From Candidatus Methanofastidiosum methylothiophilum (lineage in GTDB: Archaea; Methanobacteriota_B; Thermococci; Methanofastidiosales; Methanofastidiosaceae), in contig LNGD01000053.1 of NCBI GenBank assembly GCA_001587675.1, positions 1-10,074 on the forward strand: a stretch of DNA of 10,074 bases, written 5' to 3'. Made by a program: the position numbers and the translations under genes. Of the stretch, positions 1 through 5,035 are shown piece after piece (the stretch's first letter is position 1; each line of letters starts with the position of its first letter). A model generated the notes under the pieces. That model was not told the origin of the DNA. It searched no databases and was given only the letters and a program-made list of their open reading frames with translations.

Positions 1-259
1 ATACGATCAGCCTTCGGCTTTCCAAGGGACTGACCTTACCGCCGGAGGGCGGCGAACTGACCATCGAAACGGACGACCGCGAATACCGCCAGATCAAGGT
101 GATGATCGTAAGCACTCCTGCGATTCCGAGGGTGACTTCCCGCACGGCTGAACCGGGCAGACCCACAATATCCATCCCGGGTATTCCCCTTCGGATATCA
201 ACCTCAATAGAAACGACTGTTCCCTCATAGCCGGAAACGGCAAAACCATACCATTCCAT
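1..259 (-). CDS. comM: ComM/YifB-family Mg-chelatase-like AAA+ ATPase, N-terminal fragment
   Basis: Read from ATG at 259-257, the first ~41 residues match the conserved N terminus of the YifB/ComM family (Mg chelatase-like), including VSIEVDIRRGIP and DIVGLPGSAVRE. ComM is known as a hexameric helicase that drives branch migration during natural transformation; the role here is inferred from family only. The start is supported by AGGA 4 bases upstream (read on the minus strand), just after the rnhA stop, so rnhA and comM probably share a transcript. What is odd: after VRE (about position 137) the family normally continues with an ARERVRxAIRNSGF-like segment, but this frame reads VTLGIAGVLTII and then low-complexity residues. 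The frame stays open to the window edge, yet homology is not visible there. Either the gene is broken or the first ~120-135 bases are not its true continuation. Confidence applies to the 137-259 part. Confidence 0.72.
   Translation of the reverse strand, partial: MEWYGFAVSGYEGTVVSIEVDIRRGIPGMDIVGLPGSAVREVTLGIAGVLTIITLIWRYSRSSVSMVSSPPSGGKVSPLESRRLIV
3..130 (+). other. Protein-like plus-strand frame at the left edge, possible foreign or misjoined segment
   Basis: The plus-strand frame beginning at position 3 reads as a plausible protein tail (for example LTLPPEGGELTIETDD, then REYRQIKVMIV) up to about 112-130. It then runs on into DNA that is clearly the antisense of the comM start and stops at 228-230. 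GC is near 58% here, against about 47% in most of the window. The beta-strand-rich, charged pattern loosely recalls the C-terminal end of a type II secretion or type IV pseudopilin of the GspH kind; that is a weak guess. Two different genes appear to abut on opposite strands without any intergenic sequence, which is unusual for intact DNA. Confidence 0.35.
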
Positions 260-282
260 ACATTCCTAATACAGTATGTACG

Positions 283-747
283 CTAGGATTTGCTTGTATT
301 TCTCCGAAATTTTTGGATCTCTTGCTGTACCATCCTGTCACACGCTTCATTGTATAGGTCACCCGCATGACCTTTAATCCATTCCCATTGAATCTCAAAA
401 TTCTGGGAAAGCTCCCAGAGTCTTTCCCACAGTTCCTGGTTCTTTACCGCCTGCCGATTTGATGTTTTCCATCCGTTTTTTAACCAGGTATGTATCCAGT
501 GAGTCACCCCCTGTTTCACGTACTGTGAATCGGTATGAACCCGTATGTGCTCCTTTTTCTGCCTTGTTCTCTTCTGTAAAAATTCCAGGGCCTGGATAAC
601 CGCCTCCAGTTCCATCCGATTGTTTGTAGTGAGAGACTCTCCTCCTGATCGTCTATCCAGTGTTTCTCCGGCATAGAGTATCACATACGCCCAGCCACCC
701 GGTCCCGGATTCCCGCTGGAACCTCCGTCCGTGTATATATCAATCAT
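283..747 (-). CDS. rnhA: Ribonuclease HI
   Basis: A complete 154-residue type 1 RNase H, the usual length for the bacterial enzyme (E. coli 155). It hydrolyses the RNA strand of RNA-DNA hybrids in the cytoplasm (R-loops, Okazaki primers) with two metal ions. All catalytic residues are visible: D7 in YTDGGSSGNPGPGGW, E46 in NNRMELEA, D73 in VHTDSQYV, H126 in WIKGHAGD and D136 in NEACDRM. The basic stretch around 86-102 (TWLKNGWKTSNRQAVKN) corresponds to the handle region used for hybrid binding. The ATG at 747 is the natural start because the active-site D7 strand follows at once. No good Shine-Dalgarno is seen before it (CCGTATCCTTCT). It ends in TAG 23 bases before the comM ATG, so a two-gene transcript is likely. 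It is divergent from the gene at 813. Confidence 0.97.
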   Translation of the reverse strand: MIDIYTDGGSSGNPGPGGWAYVILYAGETLDRRSGGESLTTNNRMELEAVIQALEFLQKRTRQKKEHIRVHTDSQYVKQGVTHWIHTWLKNGWKTSNRQAVKNQELWERLWELSQNFEIQWEWIKGHAGDLYNEACDRMVQQEIQKFRRNTSKS

Positions 748-812
748 AGAAGGATACGGTACTAGAATCTTTTTCTATTAAGCAAGAGGCAATCGGGTAT
801 ATACTTACTAGT
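748..812. promoter_or_regulatory. Divergent intergenic region with candidate -10 box for the 813 gene
   Basis: These 65 bases separate divergent rnhA and the small exported-protein gene and must hold both promoters unless transcripts enter from elsewhere. On the plus strand TATACT at 800-805 is a good -10 match, but the matching -35 region (TTAAGC at 778-783, 16-base spacer) is poor. If this -10 is used, transcription would start about where the ATG at 813 lies, giving a leaderless or nearly leaderless mRNA, which fits the lack of a Shine-Dalgarno. On the minus strand TTGCCT could serve as a -35 for rnhA, but the -10 at the right distance is weak. Treat both as tentative. Confidence 0.35.
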
Positions 813-1241
813 ATGAAAATATTCGAAAAAATTCCTCATCATCGAAGAGCTTTAACTCAATTTCCCCTCCTCATTCTCAATCTACTGATGGTATTAGCCG
901 TAGAAGGAAGTCCTTCCCGAGAATCTCAGAAACCGGAACAGAGTCATGCAGAACAAACTCTGGGAGAAATAATAGAAGTTACAGGCACCCTGCGGCTCAT
1001 AGGAAATGAACCGTTTACTCGCCTCGCTCTGATAGACTCTCAGCAAACGATCTACTACCTCGACTCTTCCCCCAAAAGTGAGATTCGTACTTATATAGGC
1101 AACAGAATTTGGATACAGGGAACATTGCGGAGAAAAACGATTACGTTAGCAGATGGAAAACCGCTGGAAGATGAATTAATACTCTCCCCAAAGCAATGGA
1201 AAATCAGTACAGCGTCGCCCACTATTCCTATAAGCCCCTGA
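813..1241 (+). CDS. Small exported protein of unknown function, possible OB-like beta-barrel
   Basis: 142 residues that I do not recognise as a named family. The N terminus has basic residues (K2, K6, R11, R12) followed by a hydrophobic stretch at about 18-29 (PLLILNLLMVLA) and then a polar, low-complexity linker, as in a Sec signal peptide. There is no lipobox cysteine, so a soluble periplasmic protein or a protein held by its uncleaved signal is more likely than a lipoprotein. The rest, about 50-130, alternates beta strands and turns (GEIIEVTGTLRLIGN, RLALIDSQQTIYYL, NRIWIQGTLRRKTI). This resembles the small OB-fold proteins that bacteria export, but that is only a shape impression. It contains no cysteine. 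No Shine-Dalgarno lies before the ATG. It is followed by a hairpin overlapping its stop codon and then by the PFOR promoter, so it is probably transcribed on its own. The hydrophobic signal and the ordered mature part argue that it is a real gene. Confidence 0.75.
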   Translation: MKIFEKIPHHRRALTQFPLLILNLLMVLAVEGSPSRESQKPEQSHAEQTLGEIIEVTGTLRLIGNEPFTRLALIDSQQTIYYLDSSPKSEIRTYIGNRIWIQGTLRRKTITLADGKPLEDELILSPKQWKISTASPTIPISP

Positions 1242-1267
1242 GGATTCTCTACACGATCCTCTGGGGC
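1234..1267 (+). terminator. Hairpin overlapping the stop codon of the 813 gene, no T-tract
   Basis: A 12-base inverted repeat, GCCCCTGAGGAT (1234-1245) and ATCCTCTGGGGC (1256-1267), pairs with a single T-T mismatch around a 10-base loop. The TGA stop at 1239-1241 lies within the left arm. No run of T follows, so it is not a classical intrinsic terminator; it may protect the mRNA 3' end or act with other factors. Its position between two same-strand genes fits transcript separation. Confidence 0.5.
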
Positions 1268-1307
1268 AGACTGCAAACCCTTAAGTTGCTAAAAAGGAAA
1301 GTATGTA

Positions 1308-1336
1308 TTGCAACCCAAGCAAAAATGGGCTATAGT
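1308..1336 (+). promoter_or_regulatory. Sigma70-type promoter of the PFOR gene
   Basis: TTGCAA at 1308-1313 and TATAGT at 1331-1336 are separated by exactly 17 bases, close to the housekeeping consensus in both boxes. Transcription would start near 1343, giving an untranslated leader of about 50 bases before the ATG at 1394. The spacer carries a short inverted repeat, CCCA (1314-1317) and TGGG (1326-1329), which could be an operator half-site pair but is short enough to be chance. The A/T-rich leader (1337-1380) shows no strong hairpin. Confidence 0.75.
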
Positions 1337-1380
1337 AACAACAGATTACTACTTATAAATATCTAAAAAATCCATTTATT

Positions 1381-1388
1381 GAGAGGAT
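1381..1388 (+). promoter_or_regulatory. Ribosome binding site that fixes the PFOR start
   Basis: GAGAGGAT lies just before ATG 1394-1396 at normal spacing, so translation starts at 1394. The in-frame TTG at 1379-1381 would add five residues but overlaps this site and has no Shine-Dalgarno of its own. Confidence 0.85.
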
Positions 1389-1393
1389 TCAAG

Positions 1394-4300
1394 ATGTCTA
1401 CCAAAAAAATGGTTACGATTGACGGGAATACAGCTGCGGCTTATGTTGCCCATGCGACGAATGAGGTAATCGCCATTTATCCGATTACTCCTTCCTCCCC
1501 CATGGGTGAACTCGCAGACATGTATTCTGCCCAGGGGCAGAAGAATATCTGGGGTACGGTTCCCCAGGTAGTAGAACTTCAAAGCGAAGCGGGTGCTGCG
1601 GGTTCTGTACACGGTGCTCTTACCACCGGCGCTCTTACCACAACATTTACTGCATCTCAGGGACTTCTTCTTATGATCCCGAACATGTTTAAGATTGCAG
1701 GCGAGTTAACTCCTACCGTGTTTCATATCGCTGCACGGACGGTAGCAACCCATGCACTGAGCATTTTCGGCGACCACTCTGATGTGATGGCAGCCCGGTC
1801 AACAGGGTTCGCCATGCTCTGTTCCAACAATATCCAGGAAGTAATGGATTTTGCTCTTATAGCGCAGGAAGCGACCCTCCAGAGCCGGGTGCCTTTCCTT
1901 CACTTTTTTGACGGGTTCCGCACTTCCCACGAGGTGCAGAAAGTGGAAGAAATCCCCTACGATGTCATGAGGGAAATGATCTCAAGTGACCTGGTCCAGG
2001 CGCATAGAGAGCGGGGATTAAATCCTGAAAATCCCATGATCCGGGGAACAAGTCAGAACCCGGATGTATTCTTTCCATCCAGGGAAACCTGCAATAAATA
2101 CTACAGTGCCGTACCTGGCATTGTGCAGGAGGTAATGGACAAGTTCGCCAAGCTTACCGGAAGAGCCTATAAGCTTTTTGACTATGTAGGAGCTCCCGAT
2201 GCAGAACGGGTTGCCATTATTATGGGTTCCGGCGCCGAATGTATGGAAGAAACGGTAAATTACTTAGTATCGAAAGGAGAAAAAGTAGGAGTCCTAAAGG
2301 TTCACCTTTTCCGTCCCTTCGATTCAAAAACGTTTGTAGAGGCATTACCTGCAACAGTAAAAGCAATTGCTGTACTGGACCGTACCAAAGAACCTGGAGC
2401 CATCGGAGAACCGCTATACGAAGATGTGCGAACCGCATTCGGTGAGATAATGAGTGGAGGAGGCTCAAAGTTCAAGTCCTATCCGAGAATCGTGGGAGGC
2501 CGGTATGGTCTGGGAAGTTTTGAATTTACCCCTGCCATGGCAAAGGCAGTATTGGATAACCTCAAAGCAGATCAACCAAAGAACCATTTTACCGTGGGTA
2601 TTTTCGACGATCTTTCCTATACAAACCTGGACTGGGATGAAAAATTTCAGCTTCCCAATGAAGGAATTCACACGGCCCTTTTCTATGGATTGGGCTCGGA
2701 TGGTACGGTAGGAGCTAATAAGAACTCTATCCAGATCATAGGTGAAGCTACAGACAACTATGCTCAGGGATACTTTGTCTATGACTCCCGGAAAGCAGGT
2801 ACAACTACTGTTTCACATCTGAGGTTTGGGAAGAAACCTATAAAGAGCACATACTTAATTACCCAGGCGAATTTTGTTGCCTGCCATAAGTTCTCATTCC
2901 TGGAAAAAGTGCATATGCTGGAGAATGCCGCTCCGGGTGGTACATTCCTACTCGCATCACCCTACGGACCTGATGAGGTATGGGATCAGCTTCCGCAGGA
3001 AGTTCAGAAACAGATTATTGAAAAGAACCTCAAATTCTATGTGATCGATGCGATGAAGATCGCAGAAGAAAAAGGGATGGGAGGCCGGATCAACGTCATT
3101 ATGCAGACTGCATTCTTTAAAGTCTCCGGAATCCTCCCTGAAAACGAGGCAGTAGATCTAATCAAAAAATACATTGCGAAAACGTATGGGAAGAAAGGAA
3201 AAGACATAGTTGAAGCAAACATTTCTACTATCGATGCAGCCCTTGCAGGAGTGCACGAAGTAAAGTATCCCAAACAGATAACCAGCAAAAAACGAATGCT
3301 GGCCCCTGTTCCCGAATCAGCACCGACTTTTGTAAAAGAAGTGCTTGGAGAAATTATTGCAGGCCGTGGGGAAAAAATCCCCGTATCGAAACTCCCCCAT
3401 GATGGGGGGTTCCCCACAGGGACCACTCAGTACGAAAAAAGAAACATTGCAGAATATATTCCAGTTTGGGATCCTGAAGTGTGTATTCAGTGCGGAGACT
3501 GCTCTGCCGTGTGCCCCCATGCAACGATCCGAATGAAGGTATACGAACCGAAGTATCTGGAAAAGGCTCCCAAGACCTGGAAGAGCATTGACGCTAAAGG
3601 AAAGGAGTTCGCCGGTCTTAAGTTTACCCTCCAGGTTTCACCAGAAGACTGTACGGGATGCGGTGCGTGCGTGAACATCTGCCCCTCTTTCAAGAAGGAA
3701 AACAATGTTAAGACGGATCGGAAAGCGATCAATCTGGAACCTCAACCTCCTCTTCGGGAAACGGAAAAGGAAAATTGGGAATACTTCCTTTCTATACCGA
3801 ATCCCGATCGGAAACTCTTGAACCTTGCCTCTACGAAAGGAACTCAGCTCTTACAACCTTTATTTGAGTTCTCCGGCGCCTGTGCCGGATGTGGTGAAAC
3901 TCCCTATATCAAACTCGTTTCCCAATTATTCGGTGACCGGGCTATCATCGCCAATGCTACGGGCTGTTCCTCGATCTATGGAGGAAACTTGCCCACAACT
4001 CCCTACTGTAAACGTCCCGATGGCAAGGGTCCCGCGTGGTCTAACTCCCTCTTTGAAGATGCTTCTGAGTTTGGATTTGGAATGAGACTTACCAGTGATA
4101 AGCTGGGTGAGTATGCCCGGGAGTTGATTGATAAATTGCTGGCTGATTCATCTGCGGGAGTAAAGAAGGAGCTGTTAGAAAAAATTAAACAGAACAAACA
4201 GAGCACCTACGAAGAGATTGAGCTCCAGCGGACGTATATCGCTGACTTGAAAAAAGAGCTTCGAAACAATAAGTCGCCTCTAGCAAAGGAACTCCTATCT

Positions 4301-4969
4301 ACAGCTGATTACCTCGTCAAACGATCCATCTGGATCTTCGGCGGTGATGGATGGGCGTACGATATCGGTTTCGGCGGATTGGATCATGTGATGGCTTCCA
4401 ACAGGAATGTAAATATCCTGGTGCTGGATACAGAAGTATACTCCAATACAGGGGGGCAAATGTCTAAGGCAACTCCCGTTGGAGCGATTGCCAAGTTTGC
4501 TGCAGGAGGTAAGCCGATCCGCAAGAAAGACCTCGGTATGATGATGATGAGTTACGGGTATGTGTATGTTGCCCGGGTCGCTATGGGATACAACCGTATT
4601 CAGACTATTAAAGCCTTCCTGGAAGCAGAAGCATACGAAGGGCCTTCCATCATTATCGCGTACTCTCACTGTATAGCGCATGGTATCGATATGATGAAGG
4701 GGATGGACCAGCAGAAAGCGGCGGTAACTTCGGGCATCTGGCCGTTGTACCGGTACAATCCTCTTCTGGCCAAGGAAGGAAAGAATCCCTTCCTGTTAGA
4801 TTCTAAAGAGCCTTCCACAGATCCGGCAGAGTACATGTACAACGAAATCCGGTATCGGTCTCTTAAGCAGGCTAAACCGGAACGAGCTCAGGTATTCCTA
4901 GAACAGGCACGAAAAGATGCTAAAGCTCAGTATGCAGCCTACAAGTACCTTGCAGACCGTCCGTTTTAA
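1394..4969 (+). CDS. nifJ: Pyruvate:ferredoxin (flavodoxin) oxidoreductase, single-subunit type
   Basis: 1191 residues, the usual size of homodimeric seven-domain PFOR (Desulfovibrio africanus about 1230). It oxidatively decarboxylates pyruvate with CoA to acetyl-CoA and CO2, reducing ferredoxin or flavodoxin, in the cytoplasm. In order: domain I with YPITPSSPMGE (from Y29) and IAARTVATHALSIFGDHSDV; transketolase C-like domain II (about 260-410); domain III with GSDGTVGANKNS (434-445); a ferredoxin-like domain with two CxxCxxCxxxC clusters (C697, C700, C703, C707 and C753, C756, C759, C763); and the TPP domain with the proximal cluster C830, C833, C858 and probably C1093, GDGW at 984-987, and DTEVYSNTGGQ at 1012-1022. 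All three [4Fe-4S] clusters and the TPP-binding acidic residues are therefore present. It has its own promoter and terminator, so it is probably monocistronic. The oxygen-labile cofactors imply an anaerobic or microaerophilic host. The use of PFOR in catabolism rather than nitrogen fixation is inferred from the absence of nif neighbours; 'por' would be an equally valid symbol. Confidence 0.97.
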   Translation: MSTKKMVTIDGNTAAAYVAHATNEVIAIYPITPSSPMGELADMYSAQGQKNIWGTVPQVVELQSEAGAAGSVHGALTTGALTTTFTASQGLLLMIPNMFKIAGELTPTVFHIAARTVATHALSIFGDHSDVMAARSTGFAMLCSNNIQEVMDFALIAQEATLQSRVPFLHFFDGFRTSHEVQKVEEIPYDVMREMISSDLVQAHRERGLNPENPMIRGTSQNPDVFFPSRETCNKYYSAVPGIVQEVMDKFAKLTGRAYKLFDYVGAPDAERVAIIMGSGAECMEETVNYLVSKGEKVGVLKVHLFRPFDSKTFVEALPATVKAIAVLDRTKEPGAIGEPLYEDVRTAFGEIMSGGGSKFKSYPRIVGGRYGLGSFEFTPAMAKAVLDNLKADQPKNHFTVGIFDDLSYTNLDWDEKFQLPNEGIHTALFYGLGSDGTVGANKNSIQIIGEATDNYAQGYFVYDSRKAGTTTVSHLRFGKKPIKSTYLITQANFVACHKFSFLEKVHMLENAAPGGTFLLASPYGPDEVWDQLPQEVQKQIIEKNLKFYVIDAMKIAEEKGMGGRINVIMQTAFFKVSGILPENEAVDLIKKYIAKTYGKKGKDIVEANISTIDAALAGVHEVKYPKQITSKKRMLAPVPESAPTFVKEVLGEIIAGRGEKIPVSKLPHDGGFPTGTTQYEKRNIAEYIPVWDPEVCIQCGDCSAVCPHATIRMKVYEPKYLEKAPKTWKSIDAKGKEFAGLKFTLQVSPEDCTGCGACVNICPSFKKENNVKTDRKAINLEPQPPLRETEKENWEYFLSIPNPDRKLLNLASTKGTQLLQPLFEFSGACAGCGETPYIKLVSQLFGDRAIIANATGCSSIYGGNLPTTPYCKRPDGKGPAWSNSLFEDASEFGFGMRLTSDKLGEYARELIDKLLADSSAGVKKELLEKIKQNKQSTYEEIELQRTYIADLKKELRNNKSPLAKELLSTADYLVKRSIWIFGGDGWAYDIGFGGLDHVMASNRNVNILVLDTEVYSNTGGQMSKATPVGAIAKFAAGGKPIRKKDLGMMMMSYGYVYVARVAMGYNRIQTIKAFLEAEAYEGPSIIIAYSHCIAHGIDMMKGMDQQKAAVTSGIWPLYRYNPLLAKEGKNPFLLDSKEPSTDPAEYMYNEIRYRSLKQAKPERAQVFLEQARKDAKAQYAAYKYLADRPF

Positions 4970-4986
4970 TTAGGCATCCTTCTAAA

Positions 4987-5021
4987 AGAAAAAGCCGCCC
5001 TCGAAAGGGGCGGCTTTTTTT
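4987..5021 (+). terminator. Bidirectional intrinsic terminator between convergent PFOR and GH31 genes
   Basis: A GC-rich hairpin, AAAAAGCCGCCC (4989-5000) and GGGCGGCTTTTTT (from 5008), has a short TCGAAAG loop and ends in seven T on the plus strand. On the minus strand the complementary A-run (about 4987-4993) supplies a T-rich tail too. It lies 20 bases after the PFOR stop and 15 bases past the GH31 stop, so it can end both convergent transcripts. Confidence 0.93.
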
Positions 5022-5035
5022 AAGGAATCACATCC

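Noticed and set aside
1300..1345. Rex-type redox operator before PFOR
   Set aside because: No TTGTGAA-N6-TTCACAA-like site is present; the TTG and CAA seen belong to the -35 box and its surroundings.
1379..1393. PFOR starting at the TTG at 1379
   Set aside because: It overlaps the ribosome binding site of the ATG at 1394 and has no Shine-Dalgarno of its own; family members start close to the MSTKK position.
1091..4681. Antisense and out-of-frame open frames inside the 813 gene and PFOR
   Set aside because: They lie wholly or mostly inside well-supported genes, show no family motifs and have no ribosome binding sites.
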